From Caballeronia cordobensis (GTDB lineage: Bacteria > Pseudomonadota > Gammaproteobacteria > Burkholderiales > Burkholderiaceae), in the NCBI RefSeq assembly GCF_001544575.2, contig NZ_FCNY02000010.1:248001-312000 (forward strand): 64,000 nt of DNA. Direction: 5' to 3'. Shown here in pieces: positions 51,406 through 60,048 of this stretch. The notes under the pieces are model-generated. The model did no database searches. It saw only the letters and a list, made by a program, of their open reading frames with translations, and was not told the origin of the DNA. Numbering within the stretch: position 1 is the stretch's first letter; every line of letters starts with the position of its first letter. The translations under genes and the position numbers were made by a program.

Positions 51406-52242
51406 GTGAGCGACAACCCTGAAATCGGACAGTCCATCCTCGCGCGAGGAATCCGGACGAATTATCATGACATTGGAAGCGGCAAACCGGTTCTACTGAT
51501 CCATGGCTCCGGACCCGGCGTAACCGCGTGGGCCAACTGGCGAGGCACCATCCCGGCGCTCGCCCAGTATGGCCGGGTGCTTGCGCCTGACATGGCCGGC
51601 TTCGGCTACACCGATCGGTTCGATGACGGCATTTACGGACTCGATCGATGGATCGACCATGTATTCGGTTTCCTCGATGCACTCGACATAGTGTCGGTCA
51701 GCGTCATCGGCAATTCGTTCGGCGGCGCGCTGGCGCTCGCCATGGCCGCGCGCCGGCCAGATCAGGTCGAACGGCTCGTACTCATGGGAAGCGTTGGTGT
51801 CTCGTTTCCGATCACCGAAGGTCTCGACGCCGTCTGGGGCTACACGCCCTCGCTCGAAAATATGCAACGCATCATGCGGTATTTCGCGTTCGATCAGTCC
51901 CGCCTCACCCCGGCGCTCGCCAGCATGCGATACGAGGCGAGCATTCGCCCCGGCTGCAGCGAAGCCTTCGCCCAGATGTTCCCGGCCCCTCGCCAGCGCT
52001 GGGTCGAAGCGATGGCGACGCCCGTTGCGGACATCCAGGCGCTTCCACATGAAACGCTTATCGTGCATGGCCGCGACGATCAGGTCATCCCGCCCGCCAC
52101 CTCCCTCGCGTTACACGAGCACATTGAAAACTCGCAACTGCACATGTTCGGCCGCTGCGGTCACTGGACCCAGATCGAGCAGGCGGAGCGCTTCAACCGG
52201 CTTGTCGTCGAGTTTCTCTTCAACGAATCGAAAGATTCGTGA
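51406..52242 (+). CDS. Alpha/beta hydrolase, meta-cleavage product hydrolase (DmpD/CmtE-like)
   Basis: A 278-residue alpha/beta hydrolase. Oxyanion segment LLIHGSGPGVTAWANW, nucleophile Ser in VIGNSFGGALAL, Asp in VHGRDDQVIPP and His in GRCGHWTQIE form the catalytic set. This subgroup (DmpD, XylF, MhpC, CmtE) hydrolyses 2-hydroxy-6-oxo-dienoates from extradiol cleavage. GTG start with GGAG upstream. It is the first gene of the meta-pathway operon and is followed by the extradiol dioxygenase that would make its substrate or its precursor. Confidence 0.93.
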   Translation: MSDNPEIGQSILARGIRTNYHDIGSGKPVLLIHGSGPGVTAWANWRGTIPALAQYGRVLAPDMAGFGYTDRFDDGIYGLDRWIDHVFGFLDALDIVSVSVIGNSFGGALALAMAARRPDQVERLVLMGSVGVSFPITEGLDAVWGYTPSLENMQRIMRYFAFDQSRLTPALASMRYEASIRPGCSEAFAQMFPAPRQRWVEAMATPVADIQALPHETLIVHGRDDQVIPPATSLALHEHIENSQLHMFGRCGHWTQIEQAERFNRLVVEFLFNESKDS

Positions 52243-52313
52243 CCCCTTATAAATGACCGGCTCCGCGCCGCGATCGCGGCCGGGACATGAGCAAGCCGAC
52301 GAAAGGAGACATC

Positions 52314-53177
52314 GTGATCGAATTGAAGGATGTGTCATACGTGCGTCTTGGCACGCGCGATCTTGAAGGCGCGACCCGTTACGCAACCGAGGTCTTGGGT
52401 CTTCAGATTGCACGGCGTGGAGAGAGGAACGTCTATCTGCGCTCGGATGACCGGGACCACACACTGGTGTTCTCGGAAGGGGATCCGGCTCGACAGGTCA
52501 GTGGCTTCGAGGTCCCAACACCTGAAGCGCTCGATCATGCGGCTAAAGTGCTCGACGACGCGCGTATCGCGTTCAAGCGCGGCAGCGCGGACGAGGCGGA
52601 GCAGCGTTGCGTGCGTGACTTCATCAGCTTTGCGGATCCCAGTGGCAACCATATTGATCTGGTGGTGTCGCCGCATCAACGTGGACAGCGCTACTACGGT
52701 ACGCGCGACGCGGGTATCACCGGTTTCAGCCATATCGGCCTGTGCACCACGGACGCGAAGCGCGACGAGAAGTTCTGGACCGAGGTACTCGGCGCCCGCG
52801 TGAGCGATCGAATCGGCGATGCAGCCCTGCTGCGCATCGATCCTGTGCATCACAAGGTCGCGCTGTTGCCATCGCCGCACGCAGGCGTGCAGCACATTAA
52901 TCACCAGGTGGAGAGCATCGACGACATCATGCGGGCCTGGTACATCCTGAAGGAGAAGAACATTCGAATTCGCTTCGGGCCGGGGCGACATCCGACCTCC
53001 GGCGCGATGTTCCTGTACTTCGAGGGACCCGACGGCATGGTCTACGAGTATTCGAGCGGCGTTCGCGTGTTCAGCGAGGAAGAGCATCTCACGCATCTTC
53101 CGCGACAGTTCCCGTTCGAGCCAAGTTCCTTCTGCATGTGGGGTTCGAAGCCCGAAGTGCTGGAGTTCGGCTCATGA
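52314..53177 (+). CDS. VOC-family extradiol dioxygenase
   Basis: A 287-residue type I extradiol dioxygenase. Iron ligands are His in GFSHIGLCTTD, His in VQHINHQVESID and Glu in GMVYEYSSGV. I chose the GTG at 52314 because AAGGAG lies 5 nt upstream and the VOC fold begins at once (LKDVSYVRLGTRDLEG); the ATG at 52287 gives nine extra residues. It is in an operon with a DmpD-type hydrolase, class II aldolase-like and Rieske genes, so its substrate is a catechol, possibly carboxylated like 2,3-dihydroxy-p-cumate. Confidence 0.9.
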   Translation: MIELKDVSYVRLGTRDLEGATRYATEVLGLQIARRGERNVYLRSDDRDHTLVFSEGDPARQVSGFEVPTPEALDHAAKVLDDARIAFKRGSADEAEQRCVRDFISFADPSGNHIDLVVSPHQRGQRYYGTRDAGITGFSHIGLCTTDAKRDEKFWTEVLGARVSDRIGDAALLRIDPVHHKVALLPSPHAGVQHINHQVESIDDIMRAWYILKEKNIRIRFGPGRHPTSGAMFLYFEGPDGMVYEYSSGVRVFSEEEHLTHLPRQFPFEPSSFCMWGSKPEVLEFGS

Positions 53178-53869
53178 GCGCGATCGAAGCGTCTCCTGCG
53201 CAGCAGGCGACCGTGCGAATGGCGGCACGCGCATTAGGGCGCGCGGGACTGGTCCATGCCTACGGGCACTGCAGTCTACGTCTGAATCACGACTATCTGC
53301 TGGTGTGCGCGCCGATGCCGCCGGGATTAATCCAACGCGAGGCCGGCGTGGTCGTGCCGATCCGCGGCGAATTGCCCGATGGCGTGCTGGGCGAAGTCCG
53401 GATCCATCAACAAATCTATGCGAGAAGGAATGACGTGGGCGCCGTCGCGCGCAGCATGCCTCCTTCAGTTATGAGTCTCTCGACCGCCGGCATCACGCCG
53501 GTTCCGCGTCATGGGCCGGGCACCTATTTCGCGCCGTCTGCGCCGCTTTGGGACGACGTGCAGCTGGTCCGCTCCACGCCGCAGGCCGAAGGCGTGGCCG
53601 AAACCCTTGGCCACGCGCGGGCAGTCGTTATGCGCGGCAACGGTGCAGTCGTCGTGGGCGCCACCCTGGAAGAGGCGGTTGCCTTTACTTGGTTCCTCGA
53701 AGATGCTGCGCGGGTCGAATGCGCTATTCGTGCAATGCGCCTTGAAAACGCGTCCGCGATGAGTGCGGAAGACGCGGCGCGACGTGCGACGACAGCGGGA
53801 CGCGTCATCGAGCGAATGTGGGACTACCTCAGCGCCGGTGACCTCGAGCTCAACAGTTCGCATGCCTAA
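53174..53869 (+). CDS. Class II aldolase/adducin family protein, candidate decarboxylase
   Basis: A 231-residue class II aldolase-fold protein. It has AARALGRAGLVHAYGHCSLRL with the usual Gly-His-Ser segment, but the second metal motif (commonly HxH) is weak: the region reads VRIHQQIYARRNDVGAVARSMPPS. ATG overlaps the stop of the dioxygenase gene. In aromatic operons this family supplies decarboxylases, for example CmtD of the p-cumate route and 3,4-dihydroxyphthalate decarboxylases. It probably removes a carboxyl group after or before ring cleavage. True aldolase activity is less likely here. Confidence 0.83.
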   Translation: MSAIEASPAQQATVRMAARALGRAGLVHAYGHCSLRLNHDYLLVCAPMPPGLIQREAGVVVPIRGELPDGVLGEVRIHQQIYARRNDVGAVARSMPPSVMSLSTAGITPVPRHGPGTYFAPSAPLWDDVQLVRSTPQAEGVAETLGHARAVVMRGNGAVVVGATLEEAVAFTWFLEDAARVECAIRAMRLENASAMSAEDAARRATTAGRVIERMWDYLSAGDLELNSSHA

Positions 53870-53894
53870 CCGACAATCAAGATCAGGAGAAGAC

Positions 53895-54680
53895 ATGGAG
53901 TCGATGCAGATCGGCACGGTTGCGCACGCGCTGTTCGATGCCCTTGAGGGTTGTGAGCCGATCGCGCCGCTCACGATGACAGAGCCTGGCATGACCATAG
54001 CCGATGCCTACGAGATTCAACGCCGCATGATCGCCACGCGACTCGCGAAGCGAGGCGAGCGCATCGTCGGCAAGAAGATCGGAATCACGAGCGAAGCCGT
54101 AATGAACATGCTCGATGTACGGCAGCCGGATTTCGGGCAGCTCACCTCGGGGATGCAGTTCGCCAACGGCGCGACGATTCCGCTGTCGCAATTCATTGCG
54201 CCGCGCGCCGAAGGGGAAATTGCGTTTCTGCTGGCAAAGGATTTGAGTGGGCCGGGGCTCACCGCGCATGACGTGCTGGACGCAACCGAGTGGGTCATGC
54301 CTTGCTTCGAGATCGTCGACTCGCGCATCCGCGACTGGAAGATCCGCATTCAGGACACGGTCGCCGACAACGCCTCGTCGGGTGCCTTCGTGATCGGCGA
54401 GGGGCGGGCCGATCCGCGCGCTCTCGACCTCGCGGGAATCACGATGAGATTCTCGCGCAACGGCGAAACCGTCGGCACCGGCCAAGGTTCTGCCGCCTTG
54501 GGGCATCCGATCAATGCGGTCGTCTGGCTCGCCAATCAGCTCGGCGAGTTCGGGATGCCGTTGCGGGCGGGCGAGATCATCTTGTCCGGTGCGCTTTCGG
54601 CGATGGTGCCGGCGCGCGTGGGAGACCACATGCGTGTCGAGTTCGACGGTCTGGGTCACGCCGACGTCGCTTTCGCATGA
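53895..54680 (+). CDS. 2-hydroxypenta-2,4-dienoate (2-oxopent-4-enoate) hydratase
   Basis: A 261-residue MhpD/DmpE-type hydratase of the FAH-like superfamily. Motifs: YEIQRRMIATRLAKRGERIVGKKIG, VRQPDFGQLTSGM, RAEGEIAFLLAKDL, and GAALGHPINAV-like (GSAALGHPINAVVWLANQLG). It adds water to form 4-hydroxy-2-oxovalerate. The ATG at 53895 follows AGGAGAAGAC. It stands between the decarboxylase candidate and acetaldehyde dehydrogenase genes in the meta operon. Confidence 0.94.
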   Translation: MESMQIGTVAHALFDALEGCEPIAPLTMTEPGMTIADAYEIQRRMIATRLAKRGERIVGKKIGITSEAVMNMLDVRQPDFGQLTSGMQFANGATIPLSQFIAPRAEGEIAFLLAKDLSGPGLTAHDVLDATEWVMPCFEIVDSRIRDWKIRIQDTVADNASSGAFVIGEGRADPRALDLAGITMRFSRNGETVGTGQGSAALGHPINAVVWLANQLGEFGMPLRAGEIILSGALSAMVPARVGDHMRVEFDGLGHADVAFA

Positions 54681-54728
54681 CGCGTGCTCTTCACGCGTTC
54701 GAATCAAACAGGACCAGAGGAAACGACA

Positions 54729-55721
54729 ATGGATTCGAAAGAGGCAAATAGGCCACTCAAGGCGGCGATCATCGGTTCCGGGAACATCGGTACCGATCTG
54801 CTGGTGAAGATATTGCGTCATGGGCGCAATGTGGAAGCCGCGATCATGGTCGGAATCGATGCAGCTTCTGATGGCCTTGCGAGAGCACGGCGGCTTGGCC
54901 TGCAAACTTGCGACAGTGGCGTGGACGGCTTGTTGTCGATGCCGGAGTTTGCCCATATCGACATGGTGTTCGATGCCACGTCCGCGGCGGCGCACGTACG
55001 CAACGACGCGTTACTGCGCGCTGCAAAACCTAGCATTCGCTTGATCGATCTCACGCCCGCCGCCATTGGACCGTATTGTGTGCCCGTGGTGAACCTGGAC
55101 ATGCATCGCGACGTCCACAACCTCAACATGGTGACGTGCGGCGGTCAGGCGACCATTCCGGTCGTCGCAGCGGTGTCGAGCGTCGCGCATGTTCACTACG
55201 CCGAGATCGTCGCGTCGATTTCGAGCCGTTCGGCGGGACCTGGAACGCGCGCTAACATCGACGAGTTCACCGAAACCACGTCGCGTGCGCTGGAAACGGT
55301 GGGCGGCGCTGCACGCGGCAAGGCGATCATCGTGCTCAACCCAGCCGAGCCACCCTTGCTCATGCGCGATACGGTCTTCACGCTTTCCGAAGACGCTGAC
55401 GAAAGCGCCGTCGAAACGGCGATCGTGGACATGGTCGAGTCCGTTCGTGCATACGTGCCCGGCTACAGGCTCAAGCAACGCGTGCAGTTCGAGCGGATTC
55501 CTTCTAGCCGTCCGGTCGAAGTGCCGGGGCTCGGTCTGCGCAGCGGGCTCAAGACCTCGGTATTTCTGGAGGTGGAAGGCGCGGCCCACTATCTCCCCGC
55601 CTACGCGGGCAATCTGGACATTATGACGTCGGCGGCGCTCGCGGCGGCCGAGGCCATCGCGGCGCGGCAGACCGCTTCGGGGCAAGGCGCGTTCGACGAC
55701 ACCTTCGCGGGGATCCAATGA
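54729..55721 (+). CDS. Acetaldehyde dehydrogenase (acylating), DmpF/MhpF type
   Basis: A 330-residue enzyme. NAD motif AIIGSGNIGTDLLVKIL, catalytic Cys in NMVTCGGQATIPVV, and GPGTRANIDEFTETTS are characteristic. It turns acetaldehyde plus CoA into acetyl-CoA, in a channelled complex with the aldolase encoded next. AGAGGAAACGACA precedes the ATG. Its last codons overlap the start of the aldolase gene by 4 nt, which fits the tight stoichiometry of the complex. Confidence 0.95.
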   Translation: MDSKEANRPLKAAIIGSGNIGTDLLVKILRHGRNVEAAIMVGIDAASDGLARARRLGLQTCDSGVDGLLSMPEFAHIDMVFDATSAAAHVRNDALLRAAKPSIRLIDLTPAAIGPYCVPVVNLDMHRDVHNLNMVTCGGQATIPVVAAVSSVAHVHYAEIVASISSRSAGPGTRANIDEFTETTSRALETVGGAARGKAIIVLNPAEPPLLMRDTVFTLSEDADESAVETAIVDMVESVRAYVPGYRLKQRVQFERIPSSRPVEVPGLGLRSGLKTSVFLEVEGAAHYLPAYAGNLDIMTSAALAAAEAIAARQTASGQGAFDDTFAGIQ

Positions 55722-56749
55722 AGCAGAAGCTCTATATCTCGGATGTCACATTGCGCGACGGCGCGCACGCGATTAGACATCGCTACAGCCTGGATCAGGT
55801 GCGGCGCATCGCGCGCGCGCTCGACGAAGCACGCGTCGATTCGATTGAGGTGGCTCACGGCGACGGCCTGCAAGGCTCCTCCTTCAACTATGGCTTCGGC
55901 GCGCACACCGATGCCGAATGGATCGCCGCTGTCGCCGAAGTCGTCCAACATGCGCGTGTGGCGACCCTGCTGCTTCCAGGGATCGGCACTGTGCATGATT
56001 TACGCGAGGCCTACGATGCGGGTGCGCGCGTGGTGCGCGTCGCCACGCATTGCACGGAGGCGGACGTGTCGAAACAGCATATCGAGGCGGCTCGCAACCT
56101 CGGCATGGATACGGTCGGTTTTCTGATGATGAGCCACATGGCGTCGCCGCAGGTACTCGCGGAGCAGGCGCGCCTGATGGAAGGCTACGGGGCAACCTGC
56201 GTCTACGTCGTGGATTCTGGCGGCGCACTGACGATGAACGACACGCGCGATCGCGTTCGCGCGCTCAAGGACGCGCTGCACGCCAATACCGAAACCGGCA
56301 TCCACGCGCATCACAACCTGAGCCTCGGTGTCGCGAACTCGATCGTGGCCGTCGAGGAGGGATGCAACCGGGTCGATGCCAGTCTCGCGGGAATGGGTGC
56401 TGGCGCGGGCAACGCGCCGCTCGAAGTCTTCATCGCAGCGGCGAACCGGCTGGGCTGGCTGCATGACTGTGACCTGTATCGACTGATGGATGCCGCCGAC
56501 GACATCGTGCGGCCCTTGCAGGAGCGGCCGGTGCGCGTGGATCGAGAAACCCTAGCGCTCGGTTACGCAGGCGTCTATTCGAGCTTCCTGCGGCACGCGG
56601 AACGCGCGGCGCAGCACTACGGCCTGAAGACGGTGGACATTCTCGTCGAGTTGGGCCGGCGCCGAATGGTCGGTGGTCAGGAGGACATGATCGTCGATGC
56701 AGCGCTCGATCTGCTGTCGAAGTCCGCCGTCGACGCGAGCACCCATTAA
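55718..56749 (+). CDS. 4-hydroxy-2-oxovalerate aldolase, DmpG/MhpE type
   Basis: A 343-residue HMGL-like TIM-barrel aldolase. It opens ISDVTLRDGAHAIRHRYSL, with metal and substrate residues in TLRDG, then EVAHGDGLQGSSFNYGFG, VVDSGGALTM and GIHAHHNLSLGVANSI with the metal His pair. A C-terminal domain that contacts the acylating dehydrogenase follows from about 285. It splits 4-hydroxy-2-oxovalerate into pyruvate and acetaldehyde. The start overlaps the dehydrogenase stop. Confidence 0.95.
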   Translation: MKQKLYISDVTLRDGAHAIRHRYSLDQVRRIARALDEARVDSIEVAHGDGLQGSSFNYGFGAHTDAEWIAAVAEVVQHARVATLLLPGIGTVHDLREAYDAGARVVRVATHCTEADVSKQHIEAARNLGMDTVGFLMMSHMASPQVLAEQARLMEGYGATCVYVVDSGGALTMNDTRDRVRALKDALHANTETGIHAHHNLSLGVANSIVAVEEGCNRVDASLAGMGAGAGNAPLEVFIAAANRLGWLHDCDLYRLMDAADDIVRPLQERPVRVDRETLALGYAGVYSSFLRHAERAAQHYGLKTVDILVELGRRRMVGGQEDMIVDAALDLLSKSAVDASTH

Positions 56750-56778
56750 CGCCGATTAAAGAATCAGCCGGAGGCAAC

Positions 56779-58140
56779 ATGGAACAAGGATGTACGCATT
56801 TCGAGGGCGGCAGTGCCGGAAGCCCCGTGCGTTTCGTGCGTAACGCGCAATCGGTCGTTGCCGCGACGCTGCGCCAACTGGTGCAGCCCGGTCGCGTTCA
56901 CTCGGCCGTCTATACCTCGCCCGATATCTTCGAGGCGGAAATCGAGCGCATCTTTCATGGTTCGTGGCTCTACGTGGGTCACGCCAGCGAAGTGCCGCAG
57001 AAAGGCGACTATCGGGTACGCCGTCTCGGACGCCAGCCGGTCATCATGGTGCGCGGTCATGACGACGTCGTACGTGTGCTGATGAACCGCTGTCGGCATC
57101 GCGGCGCGGCAGTGTGTGAGCAGGAAGCGGGACGCGAAAAGTTTTTTCGCTGCTGGTTCCACGGCTGGACCTACGACAATACCGGCAAGCTCATCAATGT
57201 GACGGACCCGGCCGGCTACGGCGACGACTTCCGGATGGAAGAGTATTCGCTTACCAGCGCGCCGCGCGTCGAGATTTATCGGGACTTCGTGTTCGCGTCG
57301 CTGTCGCCTAAGGTCGGCTCGCTTGCGGAGTATCTCGGCCCTGCTGCGCAGATGATCGACCTGTTGGTCGACGCGTCGCCGACGCGCCGTATCAAGCTGT
57401 CGGCGGGCGTCCACAAGACTGTCTACAACGGCAACTGGAAGATGGTCGGCATGGACGGGTATCACCCGCATTACGTGCACGCGTCGGTCGTGTCGATGTG
57501 GCAGCGTCAGGCGGACAGCGGCATCGGCGCCACGCATCGTGCCGACCCGTTCGACGGAAAGGCGAAAACCTACACGCGCGATCTGGGGCACGGCCACGCC
57601 ATGCTCGACATGCGCGAACACCGCGTCGAGCACTACGCCGACTATGAAACGTACCTCAAGGGCGTACAGGGCGGTGCGGAATATATCGAGGCGCTTGCAG
57701 CGCGCGACGGTGCCGAGCAATCGAAGCTGCTTGTTGCGATCGCCGGCGATCCGCATATCGGCGTGTTTCCGAACATGCAGATCATCAATAACCAGGTCCG
57801 CATCATGGTGCCGTTGGAACCGGGACGCACCGAGGTGCTGATGTTCCCCGTGCTGTTCGACGGCGTGGACGACGCCATCAACACAATGCGCCTGCGGCAG
57901 CACGAGTCCTTCTACGGCCCGGCGGGCGCAGGCTCGCCTGACGACGCTGAAATCTTCGAGCGGGCGCAGCGCGGGATGAACGCGCAGGTCAATCCGTGGA
58001 TCGACATTTCCCGCGGCATGACTCGCGAGCAGGCCCATCCCGACGGAACCATCACCGGGCACATCTCAGATGAAGTACCGCAACGCGGCCAGATGCGCTA
58101 CTGGCTGGAACTCATGACCGAGGGAGCCGAACTTGAATAA
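56779..58140 (+). CDS. Ring-hydroxylating dioxygenase alpha (large) subunit
   Basis: A 453-residue Rieske oxygenase large subunit. Rieske motif CRHRGAAVCEQEAGREKFFRC with WFHGWTYDN (C-x-H...C-x2-H) at about residue 105. Mononuclear iron residues lie in GNWKMVGMDGYHPHYVH. Length matches benzoate/cumate-type alpha subunits. GCCGGAGGCAAC precedes the ATG. It pairs with the beta subunit encoded next (8-nt overlap) and with the ferredoxin and reductase downstream, to make cis-dihydrodiols of an aromatic acid. Substrate is not certain; p-cumate-like or other benzoates fit the operon. Confidence 0.93.
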   Translation: MEQGCTHFEGGSAGSPVRFVRNAQSVVAATLRQLVQPGRVHSAVYTSPDIFEAEIERIFHGSWLYVGHASEVPQKGDYRVRRLGRQPVIMVRGHDDVVRVLMNRCRHRGAAVCEQEAGREKFFRCWFHGWTYDNTGKLINVTDPAGYGDDFRMEEYSLTSAPRVEIYRDFVFASLSPKVGSLAEYLGPAAQMIDLLVDASPTRRIKLSAGVHKTVYNGNWKMVGMDGYHPHYVHASVVSMWQRQADSGIGATHRADPFDGKAKTYTRDLGHGHAMLDMREHRVEHYADYETYLKGVQGGAEYIEALAARDGAEQSKLLVAIAGDPHIGVFPNMQIINNQVRIMVPLEPGRTEVLMFPVLFDGVDDAINTMRLRQHESFYGPAGAGSPDDAEIFERAQRGMNAQVNPWIDISRGMTREQAHPDGTITGHISDEVPQRGQMRYWLELMTEGAELE

Positions 58141-58648
58141 CGCCGTTCATCCTCAATGGCTGTCATCGGAGGCGGGTGTTTCGCCGATCGAGCAGGCTTC
58201 GCAGTTCCTCTATCACGAGGCCGCCTTGATGGACGCGCACCGCTTTGATGAGTGGCTCGCACTGTGGCACGCGGACGGATTCTATTGGGTCCCGTGCAAT
58301 ACCGAAGACCTCGAACCGGACAAATCGATCTCGCTCATCTACGAAAGCCGACGGCAGCTCGACGATCGCGTCTATCGGCTCAAGGGCCGTCATGCTCACG
58401 CGCAGAGTCCGCGTTCGAGGTTGCTGCGCGTCGTGTCGAACGTGACCATCGAAAGCGCGAACAAGGAGGCGTTGATCGTGCATTCAAACTTCGTGCTTGG
58501 CGAGGTACGCAGCGATCGTCAGGAGACCCTGTTCGGACGCTGCCGCCATGTGTTGGCACTCGACGAAGGCGCGATGCTGATTCGCGAGAAAAAGGTCTTT
58601 CTGCTGAACAACGACACGCCGATGAGCAACCTCACGTTCCTGATTTGA
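58133..58648 (+). CDS. Ring-hydroxylating dioxygenase beta (small) subunit
   Basis: A 171-residue SnoaL/NTF2-like beta subunit. It shows QASQFLYHEAALMDAHRFDEWLA, DGFYWVPCN and RVVSNVTIES with a C-terminal FLLNNDTPMSNLTFLI. TTG start, overlapping the alpha stop, with GAGGGAG upstream; translational coupling is likely. It has no metal site and completes the alpha3beta3 oxygenase. Confidence 0.92.
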   Translation: MNNAVHPQWLSSEAGVSPIEQASQFLYHEAALMDAHRFDEWLALWHADGFYWVPCNTEDLEPDKSISLIYESRRQLDDRVYRLKGRHAHAQSPRSRLLRVVSNVTIESANKEALIVHSNFVLGEVRSDRQETLFGRCRHVLALDEGAMLIREKKVFLLNNDTPMSNLTFLI

Positions 58649-58655
58649 AGCCGAC

Positions 58656-59012
58656 ATGGACGCACACGCGATGGAAAGTGGAACATCGACCGACGCAAGC
58701 GAATGGACGCCGCTCTGCCAGCTCGACGACGTGACAGATGGCGACGGTCTTCAAATAAAGATCGGCGAGAGGATGCTCGCGGTATGGCGTGTGGACGATC
58801 TCGCCTTCGTGACGGACGACACCTGCACGCACGGCGATGCATCACTCGTACTGACCGGCATGCTCGACGGTTTCTCGATCGTTTGCGGCCTGCATCAAGG
58901 CGAGTTCGATATTCGCACGGGCGAAGTCCGCGCGGCACCGTGCAGCAAACCGATACGCAGTTATGCGGCCACGGTGCGCGAGGGCGTTGTGCTCGCGCGA
59001 CTCGCCGAATGA
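58656..59012 (+). CDS. Rieske-type 2Fe-2S ferredoxin
   Basis: A 118-residue ferredoxin with the Rieske ligands in DTCTHGDASL and IVCGLHQGEFD (C-x-H...C-x2-H). It carries electrons from the FAD reductase at 60049 to the oxygenase. An internal ATG (residue 6) is an alternative start. It lies 7 nt after the beta-subunit gene. The operon thus encodes a three-component class IIB/III-type system. Confidence 0.93.
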   Translation: MDAHAMESGTSTDASEWTPLCQLDDVTDGDGLQIKIGERMLAVWRVDDLAFVTDDTCTHGDASLVLTGMLDGFSIVCGLHQGEFDIRTGEVRAAPCSKPIRSYAATVREGVVLARLAE

Positions 59013-59034
59013 CGATGACTGAAAGGGCGCAGAA

Positions 59035-60036
59035 ATGAACGAGACGACAACGCCTGGGACTTCGCTGCCGATCATCGCGGTGATGGTCGGCGACCCGGCA
59101 GGTATCGGTCCGGAGGTGGCGGTCAAGGCAGCGGTGGACGCGTCGGTGCGCGCGGTGTGTCGGCCGATGCTGATCGGCGATATCGGGTCGATCACGGCTG
59201 CCGCGCGAGCGGTGCCTCTTGGCGACGAAACGGAAGTAATTCAGTCGTTCGAGGAGCGCGCCTTCGCGTCGGGGCGCATCGTCGTGCTGGATCCGCTCGA
59301 TCTTGCGCCGCATGAGTATGCAACGGGCCAGCCTTCCGCCGCGGCGGGCCGAGCCGTCGTCCGCTGGATGACGCTCGCCGACCGGATCGCGCATAACGGA
59401 CTCATCGGCGGATGGATCATGGGGCCAGTCGATTCGATGTCGCTCAAGCTCGCGGGCGAAGTTGCGAGCATCGACGATCTCCAGCCAGACCATACCTTCA
59501 TGTTTCGCATGAGCGGCAAACTGCGCGTGGTGCCACTGACGGAGCACATCCCGCTGCGCGACGTGCCTGCCACGGTAACTTTCGATGCGGTATTGAACCT
59601 GGTCACGCTGGTGAATGAGCGTCTGAAGAACTGGGGAATCGAGATGCCGCGCATCGCGGTTGCGGGACTCAATCCGCACGCCATGTTTGAGGAGGAGGAG
59701 CGGATCATCGGCCCTGCGGTCGAGCAGGCCAGAGCGCAGGGCATCGATGTGCGGGGTCCTGTTTCGCCCGACTCCGTATTTCGCCACGGACTGGACGGGC
59801 GCTATGACGTGGTTGTCAGCATGTATCACGATCAAGGGCAGATCGCGCTCAAATCGGCGGCTTTCGAAGGGGCGTGCACGCTTTATCTGGGGGTTCCTTA
59901 TGTGCGCGCGACCGTCCCTCATGGGACCGCCATGGATATCGCGGGAAAGAATCTGGCGCAGCATCGCAGCATGGCCGCGGCATTGAGGACCGCGGCGGCG
60001 CTTGCCGCTAAGCGTGGCTTCCTCAACGAACAATGA
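59035..60036 (+). CDS. PdxA-like dehydrogenase (probable dihydrodiol dehydrogenase)
   Basis: A 333-residue protein of the PdxA (4-hydroxythreonine-4-phosphate dehydrogenase) family: MVGDPAGIGPEVAVKA, GLNPHAMFEEEE with metal His, SPDSVFRHGLDGRYDVVVSM-like catalytic region, and MYHDQGQIALK. Relatives in aromatic operons (TphB and other PdxA2-type proteins) oxidise, and often decarboxylate, carboxylated cis-dihydrodiols. Its place between the Rieske ferredoxin and the reductase strongly favours dihydrodiol dehydrogenation over vitamin B6 synthesis. AAAGGGCGCAGAA is before the ATG. Confidence 0.88.
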   Translation: MNETTTPGTSLPIIAVMVGDPAGIGPEVAVKAAVDASVRAVCRPMLIGDIGSITAAARAVPLGDETEVIQSFEERAFASGRIVVLDPLDLAPHEYATGQPSAAAGRAVVRWMTLADRIAHNGLIGGWIMGPVDSMSLKLAGEVASIDDLQPDHTFMFRMSGKLRVVPLTEHIPLRDVPATVTFDAVLNLVTLVNERLKNWGIEMPRIAVAGLNPHAMFEEEERIIGPAVEQARAQGIDVRGPVSPDSVFRHGLDGRYDVVVSMYHDQGQIALKSAAFEGACTLYLGVPYVRATVPHGTAMDIAGKNLAQHRSMAAALRTAAALAAKRGFLNEQ

Positions 60037-60048
60037 CGAGTCGCCGAT

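Noticed and set aside
56764..58062. Minus-strand open frame of 432 codons
   Set aside because: Antisense to the Rieske alpha subunit; His/Arg-rich and without motifs.
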